From positions 124,001 to 188,000 of the forward strand of contig CALWIO010000001.1 in NCBI GenBank assembly GCA_944380765.1: a stretch of 64,000 nt of DNA, in the 5' to 3' direction. Of this stretch, positions 25,843 through 34,285 are shown one piece after another. The translations under genes and the position numbers were made by a program. Position 1 is the first letter of the stretch; each line of letters begins with the position of its first letter. This DNA comes from an uncultured Clostridia bacterium (lineage in GTDB: Bacteria; Bacillota; Clostridia; Oscillospirales; Acutalibacteraceae). Under the pieces are notes generated by a model. That model searched no databases, was not told where the DNA came from, and saw only the letters and a program-made list of their open reading frames with translations.

Positions 25843-26736
25843 TCAGCCGTTAAGCTTTTTGGCGGCAAGATAAGCCGCGCCGAGCATTCCCGCCTTGTTG
25901 CGGAGCTTTGCTTTTTCAACGCGCACGCACTGATAGTTGACGCCTATGCTGTTTCTGAGCTTTTCGCGGATATGGTTTACGAGCAGGTCTTCGCTCATAA
26001 TTCCTCCGCCTAAAATAATAAGCGAGGGATTAAAGATATTGCAAAGGGAAACGAGCCCGCTGACGATTTCGTTTTCCCACTTGTCAAGCTCCTCAATGAT
26101 AATGGGATTTTTAAGGTTTTCCTCTTTAAAAATCTCTCTGCCCGACATATATCTTCCGAAACGCTCGGAAACCGTATTGGTAAAAGCCCGGCAGGAAGCG
26201 TATGCCTCATAGCAGCCTTTTTTGCCGCAGGTACACTGCCTTTCGCCCGCGTGAAGCAGCATATGACCGAACTCGCCCGCCGCGCATTTTGTTCCGCGGT
26301 AAACATCTCCGCCCTGGAAAATACAGCCGCCTACTCCCGTGCCGTATGTAAGGCACAGAAAATCGTTTTCACCCACGCCGGCGCCGAAATACGCTTCGCC
26401 GAGTCCCGCGCAGTTAACATCGTTATCAACAGCTACGGGAACATTGTATTTCTTTTCAAAAACGCCCTTTAAATCGGAGCCTCTGTAATTGGGAATATTG
26501 TCGGTGCCGTCGGTTACTATTCCGTTGGCGAAATCGACCTGACCGGCGGTGCTTATACCTACCGCGTCAAACTCCCCCGCGTATTCGTCAAGCTTTGATT
26601 CAAGCGCCTGCATTATGGGATTGCCGGTCTTATATGTATTTGTGGGCATCTCTTCGGAAAAGAGAATGTTGAAGTCGCCGTCCACCATTCCGTATTTAAT
26701 TGCCGTTCCGCCCACATCAAAAACCATCATTTTCAT
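25843..26736 (-). CDS. nanK: ROK-family sugar kinase, probable N-acetylmannosamine kinase
   Basis: A 297-residue ROK kinase. The ATP phosphate loop is FDVGGTAIKYG near residue 5, the catalytic aspartate lies in AVDNDVNCAGLGE (about 103-115), and the ROK zinc site CTCGKKGCYE is near 162. It starts 1 bp after the nanE stop codon, so the pair would convert ManNAc via ManNAc-6-P to GlcNAc-6-P. Family alone would also allow glucokinase; the nanE/nanA context decides for ManNAc kinase (inference). A bidirectional terminator follows. Confidence 0.82.
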   Translation of the reverse strand: MKMMVFDVGGTAIKYGMVDGDFNILFSEEMPTNTYKTGNPIMQALESKLDEYAGEFDAVGISTAGQVDFANGIVTDGTDNIPNYRGSDLKGVFEKKYNVPVAVDNDVNCAGLGEAYFGAGVGENDFLCLTYGTGVGGCIFQGGDVYRGTKCAAGEFGHMLLHAGERQCTCGKKGCYEAYASCRAFTNTVSERFGRYMSGREIFKEENLKNPIIIEELDKWENEIVSGLVSLCNIFNPSLIILGGGIMSEDLLVNHIREKLRNSIGVNYQCVRVEKAKLRNKAGMLGAAYLAAKKLNG

Positions 26737-26737
26737 A

Positions 26738-27427
26738 TTACTCTACCTCAATCGCCTTTACAAATCTTTTTGTTATATCCCTCGGTCTTGTAATCGCCGT
26801 ACCTACCACCGCGGCAAACACGCCGATATTCATAGCGGTTCTTAACTGTTCCGGGGTCCAGATTCCGCCCTCGGCTATTACAGGGCAGTCAAGCTCGGTT
26901 ACATACCGCTCCATAAGCTCAAAATCCGGCAGGCTTCTGCCCTTTGTGTACGGAGTATAGCCGCTCATTGTGGTGCCTACAAAGTCAATGCCGAGCCGCG
27001 CGGCCTCTTTGCCCTCCTCAAAGCAGGAGGTATCCGCCATAAAAAGCTGATCCGGATATTTTTCCCTGACTTTTCTGAAAAACTCCTCAAAGCTCACGCC
27101 GCCGGGACGGGGTCTCGCGGTCGCGTCAACCGCTATAATATCCGCTCCCGAAGAGCACAGCGCGTCAACCTCGCTCATAGTGGGCGTTATGTAAACATCG
27201 CTGCCTGGATAAACTTTTTTTATTATTCCTATCACGGGCAAATCAACGGTCTTTTTAATTTCGGCTATATCCTGTACGCTGTTGGCTCTTATGCCCTTAG
27301 CTCCTCCCTCAAAAGCCGCGTAAGCCATTCGCGACATTATGTAGGAGCTTTGCAGAGGCTCGTCTTCAAGCGCCTGACAGGAAACTATAAGCCCGCCCTT
27401 TAATTTTTCAAAAATGTCCTTTTTCAA
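26738..27427 (-). CDS. nanE: N-acylmannosamine-6-phosphate 2-epimerase
   Basis: A 229-residue TIM-barrel enzyme interconverting ManNAc-6-P and GlcNAc-6-P. It opens LKGGLIVSCQALEDEPL, carries GAKGIRANS and PVIGIIKKVYP, the VDATARPRP catalytic segment, and the phosphate-binding EGGIWTPEQ and VGTAITRP loops. I choose the TTG at 27427, eight bases past a GGGGG site; the longer frame to 27475 would overlap the promoter. It is the first gene of nanE-nanK and divergent from nanA. Confidence 0.93.
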   Translation of the reverse strand: MKKDIFEKLKGGLIVSCQALEDEPLQSSYIMSRMAYAAFEGGAKGIRANSVQDIAEIKKTVDLPVIGIIKKVYPGSDVYITPTMSEVDALCSSGADIIAVDATARPRPGGVSFEEFFRKVREKYPDQLFMADTSCFEEGKEAARLGIDFVGTTMSGYTPYTKGRSLPDFELMERYVTELDCPVIAEGGIWTPEQLRTAMNIGVFAAVVGTAITRPRDITKRFVKAIEVE

Positions 27428-27463
27428 GCTGTATACCCCCGTATGTTTATACACTGTTTTTGT

Positions 27464-27492
27464 ATTGTACCACATATTTTTCTTTTTTACAA
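27464..27492 (-). promoter_or_regulatory. Promoter of nanE-nanK
   Basis: TTGTAA (27492-27487), 17 bp, TACAAT (27469-27464). Confidence 0.55.
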
Positions 27493-27519
27493 TTACCTAT
27501 TAAAAAAATAAATAAAATG

Positions 27520-27548
27520 TTGAATTATTTTATTATAAATGCTAAAAT
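27520..27548 (+). promoter_or_regulatory. Promoter of nanA
   Basis: TTGAAT (27520-27525), 17 bp, TAAAAT (27543-27548), about 30 bp before the start codon. The very AT-rich divergent region 27430-27575 is where a shared regulator would bind; no clear operator was recognised. Confidence 0.55.
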
Positions 27549-27578
27549 TGAGTCAAGAAAAAATAACGGAGGTATGTT

Positions 27579-28490
27579 ATGAAATTCAGTACCGAAAAAT
27601 ACAGGGGCGTTTTTGTCGCTCTTAACTCCCTTTATGACGCTGACGACAATGTTAATGTGTCCGCCATAAAGGAGCTTGTAAAAAAATACAAGGAGCTGGG
27701 CGTCAACGGAATTTACGCCTGCGGCTCCACGGGCGAGGGCTTTCTTTTAAACGCCGCCGAGAGAATGCAGGTTGCCGAGTGCGTTAAAGAGGCGTGCGGC
27801 GACGATATGGTTCTGATAGTGCATGTAGGCTCGGCTTCCACAAAGGAATCCATTGAGCTTGCCCGCCACGCGAAAAGCATAGGCGCTGACGCTATTTCAG
27901 CCGTGCCCAGCGTTTACTACCATCTGCCCGAAGAGTCGATAGCCCTGCACTGGAACAGCATTACAGAAGCTGTTGACATGCCTTTTATTATCTACAATAT
28001 TCCTCAGCTTACCGGCTATGACCTCTCTTACAGGCTGTTCGGCGAAATGCTGAAAAACGAAAATGTTATCGGCATCAAAAACTCCTCGGACAGCACCTGC
28101 CAGATTGAGCGCTTTGCGACTTTGGGCGGCAAGGACTTTGTTGTTTTCAACGGCCCCGACGAGCAGTTCCTCGCAGGCCGTCTTATGGGCGCAAAGGCGG
28201 CGATAGGCGGTACATACGGCACAATGCCCGAGCTTTACCTGCACCTTAATTCGCTCATTGAAAAGGGCGATATTGAAAACGCCAAAATCTGGCAGACAAG
28301 AATCAACGACTGCATTTTTGATTTGCTCTCGTGCCCGTCACTTTACGGAGCGAGCAAGGCGGTTATAACAAGGCGTTTCGGCATTGACGCGGGTCTGCCG
28401 AGGCTTCCCTTCCTGCCGCTGAGCGCCGACAGTCCGAAAGCCGCGGCGATAGCCGAAAAGATTGACGGATATGTTAAAATGATTAAATAA
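27579..28490 (+). CDS. nanA: N-acetylneuraminate lyase (DHDPS/NAL family)
   Basis: A 303-residue Schiff-base aldolase cleaving sialic acid to ManNAc and pyruvate. GSTGEGFLL near residue 49 binds the carboxylate, the catalytic tyrosine is in FIIYNIPQLTG, and the Schiff-base lysine is in IGIKNSSDS (about K165). FNGPDEQFLAGRLMGAKAAIGGTYG is typical of lyases rather than dihydrodipicolinate synthases; within it GGTYG matters most. It is divergent from nanE-nanK, completing the route to GlcNAc-6-P. No sialidase or sialic acid transporter is in the window. Confidence 0.93.
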   Translation: MKFSTEKYRGVFVALNSLYDADDNVNVSAIKELVKKYKELGVNGIYACGSTGEGFLLNAAERMQVAECVKEACGDDMVLIVHVGSASTKESIELARHAKSIGADAISAVPSVYYHLPEESIALHWNSITEAVDMPFIIYNIPQLTGYDLSYRLFGEMLKNENVIGIKNSSDSTCQIERFATLGGKDFVVFNGPDEQFLAGRLMGAKAAIGGTYGTMPELYLHLNSLIEKGDIENAKIWQTRINDCIFDLLSCPSLYGASKAVITRRFGIDAGLPRLPFLPLSADSPKAAAIAEKIDGYVKMIK

Positions 28491-28507
28491 CAAAACCGCA
28501 ATAATAC

Positions 28508-28537
28508 GGGGCTGCCTTCGGGCAGTCCCTTTATTTT
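28508..28537 (+). terminator. Terminator after nanA
   Basis: Nine-base arms GGGGCTGCC and GGCAGTCCC (one G-T pair) with a stable TTCG tetraloop, followed by a T-rich tail. Confidence 0.85.
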
Positions 28538-28632
28538 TACAAAGCTTACTCTCAGGCGTTTAAAATTCCGGACGAAAAAGGTTTTATACTGCCCGAGTTT
28601 ATGTTATTTTTGTTAATTTTTTTATAATTATC

Positions 28633-28661
28633 TTGTATATTTTCATAAAATAGTGTAAAAT
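28633..28661 (+). promoter_or_regulatory. Promoter of the foldase gene
   Basis: TTGTAT (28633-28638), 17 bp, TAAAAT (28656-28661), about 50 bp upstream of the start codon. Confidence 0.5.
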
Positions 28662-28713
28662 GACTGTATTGTTGTAAAACGATTTAAAAAACACATAAAG
28701 GACGGTTTTTCCA

Positions 28714-30438
28714 ATGGAAAACAACACAAACAAATCGCAGGCGGAAATTTACCGCGAGGAACGCAAGGCGCGTCTTGCAAAAGCGGCGGCTAAAAAGGCA
28801 AAAAAATCGCCTAAATTCTCCAAGGCGAAAAGGGTTGCCGGCAAGGTAATCGCCGTTGTACTCGCCGTTGTACTTGTATTCGGCGCCGTGGGCGGCATAC
28901 TTAACTTTTTCGGCGTACCGCAGAAAGTAATCAAGATTTCGGCTGACGAAAGCATTAAGTTTTCGCTGGCGGAATACAACTATTATTACTATATCACCTG
29001 GTCGAACTATCAGCAGACCGCTTATCAGTATGACTCCTCCTACGGAGCGGGCACGGGTCTTCAGCTTTTGGGATATGACTACACAAAGGCACCCGACGCC
29101 CAGGATTATACCGATGATTACAGCGGTATGACCGGCGTTACGGTTGCGGATTTAGGCGTTACAAACCCCAAATGGTCAGACGCTTTCAGATACTCCGCGG
29201 TAAACCAGCTTATCCAGATTAAATACGGAGCTATGAAAGCCGCGGAAGCCGATATTACAATGACACAAGAAGAACAAACCGAGCTTGACGACGCTGTTGA
29301 GGAGCTTCGTGAAAGCGCCGAGCAGAACGACTACTCGCTTGACAGATATATGCGCGCCACTTTCGGCAACGGTATTTCCGAAAAGATTTACCGTCAGATA
29401 ATGACAGAGTCTTATCTTGCCACAGCTTATTTTGAGAAGCTTCAGGAGGATATGGACGCCGCCATCACCGACGACCAGATTAACGAAAAATACAATTCCG
29501 ACAAGAGCAGTTACGATATTGTAAGCGTAAGGCTTTACGAGTTCTCGACAGAAACTCCCGACTATGAGGACGGAGCGACAGAGGACGAAAAGGCTGAAAT
29601 TCTTCAGGCCGCTCAGGACAAGGTTAAGGCGGAAGCCGACAAGTTTATGGCTGACGCCACCGATGAGGAAAAATTCATCAGCCTTGCGAAAGCCGCTATA
29701 CTCAGCGAGGATTCCGAAAGCGAAACCGACGCCGACAGCGCAACAGATTATTCCGACTGCACTTACGCCACCTTCACCGCAAAGAGCGAAGACCTTGCCA
29801 AGTGGATTTATGACGAGGCGAGAGCCGTAGGCGACAAGACGGTTATTGAAGTAAGCGACGGCGTTTACGATGTGGTTATGATTACCGTTCTTCCTCACAA
29901 GGATATGAGCCCCGTAAGCAACGATGTAAGACATATTCTTGTCGCGTTCCCCACCGATGATGACGGAAACACCGTTGAGCTTACCGACGAGGAAAAGGCT
30001 GAATACAAAGAAACCGCGCAGGCAATTCTTGACGAATATCTTGAAAACCCCACAGAAGAGCATTTCTCCGAACTGGCAAAGGAAAAATCCGAGGACCCCG
30101 GTTCAGCTTCCGAGGGCGGTCTGATTGAGGGTATCACCGAGGAAAGCTCCTATGTTGAGAACTTCCTTAACTGGTCCGTTGACTCTTCAAGAAAAGCCGG
30201 TGACACCGGTATTGTTGAAACCGAATACGGCTATCATGTTATGTATTACAAGGGCGCGAACGGCGTAGCCTGGTCGGATACCGTTAAGAACGAGATTCTC
30301 AACGAGCAGTACAACGACCTGTTTGAAAAGGAAATCGACCCCAGAATGGAATCCGTTTCCCTTAACTCGGTATTCCTCAGATGGGCTACAAACAGCGAGG
30401 ACAATCACATATCCAGCATTATTCTTGCTAACTACTGA
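28714..30438 (+). CDS. Membrane-anchored parvulin-type foldase (PrsA/SurA-like)
   Basis: A 574-residue extracytoplasmic peptidyl-prolyl isomerase/chaperone. A basic cytosolic tail (1-42) precedes one transmembrane helix (44-66). A SurA-N-like chaperone domain spans roughly 75-290, an acidic linker follows, and the PpiC rotamase domain occupies about 400-520 (DVRHILVAF, then SEDPGSASEGG and TEYGYHVMYY). Bacillus PrsA is a lipoprotein; here there is no lipobox and an N-terminal helix does the anchoring. It folds secreted proteins at the membrane outer face. It is a single-gene unit with its own promoter and terminator. The mature part is unusually rich in Asp and Glu. Confidence 0.88.
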   Translation: MENNTNKSQAEIYREERKARLAKAAAKKAKKSPKFSKAKRVAGKVIAVVLAVVLVFGAVGGILNFFGVPQKVIKISADESIKFSLAEYNYYYYITWSNYQQTAYQYDSSYGAGTGLQLLGYDYTKAPDAQDYTDDYSGMTGVTVADLGVTNPKWSDAFRYSAVNQLIQIKYGAMKAAEADITMTQEEQTELDDAVEELRESAEQNDYSLDRYMRATFGNGISEKIYRQIMTESYLATAYFEKLQEDMDAAITDDQINEKYNSDKSSYDIVSVRLYEFSTETPDYEDGATEDEKAEILQAAQDKVKAEADKFMADATDEEKFISLAKAAILSEDSESETDADSATDYSDCTYATFTAKSEDLAKWIYDEARAVGDKTVIEVSDGVYDVVMITVLPHKDMSPVSNDVRHILVAFPTDDDGNTVELTDEEKAEYKETAQAILDEYLENPTEEHFSELAKEKSEDPGSASEGGLIEGITEESSYVENFLNWSVDSSRKAGDTGIVETEYGYHVMYYKGANGVAWSDTVKNEILNEQYNDLFEKEIDPRMESVSLNSVFLRWATNSEDNHISSIILANY

Positions 30439-30445
30439 TAACTTA

Positions 30446-30472
30446 AAAGCCTGCGCGAGCCGCAGGCTTTTT
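30446..30472 (+). terminator. Terminator after the foldase gene
   Basis: Arms AAAGCCTGCG and CGCAGGCTTT around CGAGC, followed by Ts. Confidence 0.9.
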
Positions 30473-30486
30473 GATTAACGATAAAG

Positions 30487-30515
30487 AAAGCCGGACTTAT
30501 TAAGTCCGGCTTTTT
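30487..30515. terminator. Terminator between the foldase and MATE units
   Basis: Arms AAAGCCGGACTTA and TAAGTCCGGCTTT form a near-perfect hairpin. Plus strand ends in TTTTTG, minus strand in TTTCTTT, so it may act in both directions. Confidence 0.8.
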
Positions 30516-30539
30516 GTTATAATTTAATTTAAACTTTAA

Positions 30540-31862
30540 TTAAATGCTTTTTTTCTTTTTCTGCGTTATCAGAGCCGCCGCAGTCACAAACAGAGTGATA
30601 AACTCGGCTGCGGGAAAAGCAGCCCACACGCCGTTCATACCGAAAAGGCGCGACATTACAACGGCGCAGACGGTGATTACCGCAAATCCCCTCATAACAG
30701 AAGCCGCGAAAGCCCACGAGGGAGAATCTATCGCGCTGAGCGCTCCCGTGCCCACTATGTTTATACCGGCGAACAAAAATCCTATATAGTAAATTTTAAG
30801 TCCGCGCGCCGCGTAATTCGTAAGCTCCGAAATGCCGTCGCTGTTAAACACATTTGATATTTCAACGGCGAAAATTTTTACGGTTAAGATTATAACCGCC
30901 GAAATAACAACGGAAGCCGCAAGGCTCATAAACAGCACGGATTTAAGACTGCGGCTTTTGCGGTTGGCGTAATACTCGCTTAACAGCGGCTGGGCGCCCT
31001 GTGAAATTCCGTTGAAGAAAGACACAGTCACAAGCGCGGTATTCGCCACTACTCCGTACGCCGCCACTCCTATATTGCCGGCAAGTCCCAGAATCAGGGT
31101 ATTGAAAACCGCTGTGGTAACGCCTGACGAAAACTCGCCCACAAAGGCGGAAACTCCGAGCTGACACGAACGGTACAGCATTTTAAAGGAGGGCTTTACC
31201 GCTTTAAATGACACCGTATTCTTTTTTGAAAAGAAGTGAAAGCCGCAAATAGCAACGCCGATTATAGGCGAGCAGGCTGTCGCCAGCGAAGCGCCTACCA
31301 TACCCATACCCAGCGGAAACATAAGCACATAGTCCATTACTATATTGAAAAGGCTGCTGAACAATGTTGCCGCCATCGCCACAGTCGGCGCTCCGTCATT
31401 TCTGACAAAGGCATTGCAGATATGGTTATACATAAAAAAGGGCGTAAACAGCATAAATATGCGCGTATATTCCGTTCCGACCTCCACTATGCGGCTGTCG
31501 CCGCCCAGCGCCGCCATAAGCCTGTCCGGAAAAACTCCGCCGACAAACATAAACACAACGGAAACGGCCGTGGCGAAAAAAATCGCGTTGAAAAAATAGT
31601 GCGAACTGCCGCCGCCCTGATTTTTTTCAATGGTAAACCTGATGGCGGAGCCTACGCCTATCATGGCGCCTATGGCGAAAATAAGGCTGTAAAGCGGCAG
31701 CACCAGATTAAGCGCCGTAATGCCGTCGGCTCCCACAGCTTTCGCTATAAAAAAGGTATCCGCCAGAATATACGCCGACATTCCGACCATACCGAGAATA
31801 TTCTGCGAAACATATTTCGCGAATCTCTTTTTTACAAGGCTTTTCGCCTGTATTTCAGCCAT
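30540..31862 (-). CDS. MATE-family efflux transporter
   Basis: A 440-residue polytopic antiporter with twelve apparent helices in two similar halves, of the multidrug and toxin extrusion family (early motif GMVGMSAYILADTFFIAKAVG, later FNTLILGLAGNIGVAAYGVVAN). ATG 31862 follows a GGGTGAG site; a GTG four codons upstream is less likely. It is the last gene of a minus-strand run beginning with the metallophosphoesterase at 35413, separated from the gene before it by 48 bp. Substrate is unknown. Confidence 0.9.
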   Translation of the reverse strand: MAEIQAKSLVKKRFAKYVSQNILGMVGMSAYILADTFFIAKAVGADGITALNLVLPLYSLIFAIGAMIGVGSAIRFTIEKNQGGGSSHYFFNAIFFATAVSVVFMFVGGVFPDRLMAALGGDSRIVEVGTEYTRIFMLFTPFFMYNHICNAFVRNDGAPTVAMAATLFSSLFNIVMDYVLMFPLGMGMVGASLATACSPIIGVAICGFHFFSKKNTVSFKAVKPSFKMLYRSCQLGVSAFVGEFSSGVTTAVFNTLILGLAGNIGVAAYGVVANTALVTVSFFNGISQGAQPLLSEYYANRKSRSLKSVLFMSLAASVVISAVIILTVKIFAVEISNVFNSDGISELTNYAARGLKIYYIGFLFAGINIVGTGALSAIDSPSWAFAASVMRGFAVITVCAVVMSRLFGMNGVWAAFPAAEFITLFVTAAALITQKKKKSI

Positions 31863-31910
31863 AAACTTTCTCACCCGCAGTTTTACACATCAAGTAACAG
31901 AAAGCGGCTG

Positions 31911-32771
31911 TCAGCCGCCCATTATATTTTTTATTATGTTGATTTTATCCGGAAAAAATTCCGCGGCGGCTCCGTTGCAGTCGGCAGTCGCTATAATCTC
32001 GGAACGGGAGATTTTTTTGAGTTTGAGTTTTACATCAGGATAAACCGCGCTTCCCTTATTGCAGACAACCGCGTATTTGGGCATAAGCGACTTTACCCAA
32101 TATCCGGAAGTTGAGCCGGCATAGCCGTGGTGCCCCACTTTAAGCAAATCCACCCTGCCGATTTCGCGCGCAAGCCTGAACTCGTCGCCCGCCTTGTAAT
32201 TAAGGTCGCCGGCAAGCACGGCTCTTTTTTCGCCGAGGGTTACAAGCGTTACAACGGAATTTATGTTTTCGCCGAATTTGCGCCTGTGCTTTTTATAGCT
32301 TCCGTTATAAAATTTAATTTTAAAATCGCCCAGCTCGGTTTCGAGAAGGTCAAAGCTCTCGACAAGCTCCACGCCGTTATTTTTTACGGCTTCGAGCATC
32401 TGGTCATAAACCTCCTGATTATCCCAGCGCATTCTTTCCATAATGAAAATATCTTTCGCGTGATAAGGCTTTAAATAGGCTTTTTTTACGCTTATCATAG
32501 GATGATTTATAACCGTATCAAATCCGCCTATGTGGTCGGAATGGGCATGAGTGCCGAGCACAAACTCAATATTTACCCTGCCGTTTTCATCGGCAAAATG
32601 CGAAAAGAGATAACCGAGCACCTCTTTTTCGTAGCCGGGCAGATTAAGGTGCGGCTTATCCGCCGGATACTCGGTATCCTCCGCCGCGTCAATCATGGCT
32701 ATTTTGCCGCCGCTTTCAAGAATAATGCAGTCGGAATGTCCCGTGTTTAAAAAGTGAATTTTCCCGTACAT
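31911..32771 (-). CDS. Metallo-beta-lactamase-fold hydrolase (ComEC C-domain-like)
   Basis: A 286-residue soluble metallohydrolase. It starts GKIHFLNTGHSDCIILESGG, then has the metal motif THAHSDHIGG near residue 75, the later ligand AGDLNYKAGDE near 197, and VGHHGYAGST near 218. This arrangement is that of the ComEC/Rec2 C-terminal nuclease-like domain, here without the membrane competence domain. There is no signal peptide. It sits between a HAD phosphatase (22-bp gap) and a MATE transporter. Substrate is unknown; nuclease or phosphodiesterase activity would be inference. Confidence 0.85.
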   Translation of the reverse strand: MYGKIHFLNTGHSDCIILESGGKIAMIDAAEDTEYPADKPHLNLPGYEKEVLGYLFSHFADENGRVNIEFVLGTHAHSDHIGGFDTVINHPMISVKKAYLKPYHAKDIFIMERMRWDNQEVYDQMLEAVKNNGVELVESFDLLETELGDFKIKFYNGSYKKHRRKFGENINSVVTLVTLGEKRAVLAGDLNYKAGDEFRLAREIGRVDLLKVGHHGYAGSTSGYWVKSLMPKYAVVCNKGSAVYPDVKLKLKKISRSEIIATADCNGAAAEFFPDKINIIKNIMGG

Positions 32772-32793
32772 AAGCTTTTCCTTTCCCCAACGG

Positions 32794-33621
32794 TTATTTT
32801 TTTATGTAGTTTTTATAAACATAATCGGCTACGCCCTCGGTATTGCTGCAAATCACCGCCGAAGCCGCCAGCTTTACCGTTTCGTCCGCGTTGGCGGGAG
32901 CCAGCGCGGTTCCTGCCGCCGCATACATTGACAAATCGTTTTTGCTGTCGCCCATACATACGGCGTTTTCGGTTTTGATTCCGATAAGCGAGCAAAGCTC
33001 TTTGAGCGCCTCTCCCTTAGAAGCGTCAAAGCTCATAATCTCAATATTATTATCCATTGAGGTGGTAAAGTTTATGCCTTTAATGCTGTTAAGGCGGTCA
33101 AGGCACTCCTCCCTCTCCTGCGGAGAGCGGAAAAAGGCGTTGAAAATTTCCACCCGGTGATGAGCGTCAAGGTATTCTTTAAGGTCACCTGTTCCCACCC
33201 TTGTTCTGTCCATAGTGGGATGGTAGCTTTCGTCAATGCGGTAGTAGCGGTATGACTCTCTTGAAATTTTGCGTATATCGGTTACCGGCCGACAGTTTTC
33301 ATAAATCTCAATCATCGCGTCGTAACGGCTAAGCTCGGCAAAAACCGCCTTTGCGGTTTCAGCGTTTATATACCTTGTAAAAATCTGTTCGTTACGCTTT
33401 CTGTCAACCGCCGCGGCGCCGTCCGAATATACTATATATCTTATATCCCGGCAGTTAAGCACATCTTCCGGTATTTCGTAAAGGGTGCGGCCGGTACAAA
33501 CGACAAACTCCGCGCCGGCTCGCCTGATGTTCGCTATCGCTTCGGCGTTTTTTTCGCTCAGGCGCGAATCCCTGTCAAGCAGCGTGCCGTCCAGATCACA
33601 GGCAATAAGTTTATATTCCAT
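32794..33621 (-). CDS. HAD-superfamily (Cof type IIB) phosphatase
   Basis: A 275-residue cytosolic phosphatase. Motif I is ACDLDGTLLDRD (nucleophile D9), motif II is VCTGRT, motif III is the lysine in DASKGEAL, and motif IV is VCMGDSKNDLSMY. The alpha/beta cap between motifs II and III defines the Cof subclass, which mostly acts on sugar phosphates or flavin precursors. It begins 13 bp after gtrA and is probably cotranscribed with it. The specific substrate cannot be assigned. Confidence 0.9.
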   Translation of the reverse strand: MEYKLIACDLDGTLLDRDSRLSEKNAEAIANIRRAGAEFVVCTGRTLYEIPEDVLNCRDIRYIVYSDGAAAVDRKRNEQIFTRYINAETAKAVFAELSRYDAMIEIYENCRPVTDIRKISRESYRYYRIDESYHPTMDRTRVGTGDLKEYLDAHHRVEIFNAFFRSPQEREECLDRLNSIKGINFTTSMDNNIEIMSFDASKGEALKELCSLIGIKTENAVCMGDSKNDLSMYAAAGTALAPANADETVKLAASAVICSNTEGVADYVYKNYIKK

Positions 33622-33634
33622 ATTCGAGCCTCTG

Positions 33635-34189
33635 TTATTCCGCCTCGGGTTTCTTTTTTCTGTGAATTACGAAGCGGTTAAGCGGATAAGTCCAGATAGT
33701 GGGAACGGTCATAACCACGAGCTTTGTGAGCATAACAACAAAAACATTGGCGTAGCCGGAATTTTCGATTATCGTGCCCAAAAACGCTCCGAACCATGTG
33801 TTAAAGGTTATGGTAAGCACAACCATTATAGTATAGATCACCGTTGAAAGCACGGGGTTGGCGTCCGCCTTAAAAGTGAGCTTACGGTTCATTATATAGG
33901 CTGCCGCGTAGCCAATAACCGCCGAGATGAAATAGGAATAGAGATAGCCCTGATACTCAATTCCGAAAAATTCCAGAACGGGGTTATCGGTTACGGGAAC
34001 CTCGTTAAGCGAACGGAACACCACATACTGCAAAAAGGCGAACACCGCCATTTCAAGCACCGAGGTGCTCGCTCCCGTAAACGCGAATTTGATAAACTTC
34101 CAGATTTCTGCGTGCTTTTTCGCAAAGGCTGAGGCTTTTTCCTTAAAGCCTGAGTTCATTTCCTTTGCTTCTTTATTCTGATTTTCCAT
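33635..34189 (-). CDS. GtrA-family membrane protein
   Basis: A 184-residue protein with four transmembrane helices. It opens with the family-typical IWKFIKFAFTGASTSVLEMAVF and a conserved basic start of helix 4 (WTYPLNRFVIHRKKK). GtrA proteins are thought to flip polyprenyl-linked sugars for cell-surface polysaccharide or teichoic-acid decoration. No glycosyltransferase partner is adjacent. An AAGGAGC site precedes the ATG. Confidence 0.88.
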   Translation of the reverse strand: MENQNKEAKEMNSGFKEKASAFAKKHAEIWKFIKFAFTGASTSVLEMAVFAFLQYVVFRSLNEVPVTDNPVLEFFGIEYQGYLYSYFISAVIGYAAAYIMNRKLTFKADANPVLSTVIYTIMVVLTITFNTWFGAFLGTIIENSGYANVFVVMLTKLVVMTVPTIWTYPLNRFVIHRKKKPEAE

Positions 34190-34285
34190 AGTTTGCTCCT
34201 TGCTGTTTTATTTGACAATGAAGCACGCCTTTTGCGGCACGCCCCATAAAATCCACATCAGAGTAAATTTTTTAACCGCCACGGT

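Noticed and set aside
29176..30063. A 295-codon minus-strand frame within the foldase gene
   Set aside because: It is antisense to the PpiC-domain gene, whose rotamase motifs are clear; no ribosome site.
31236..32114. A 292-codon plus-strand frame across MATE and hydrolase genes
   Set aside because: It spans the junction of two real minus-strand genes and encodes an unusually His/Arg/Lys-rich product without domain features.
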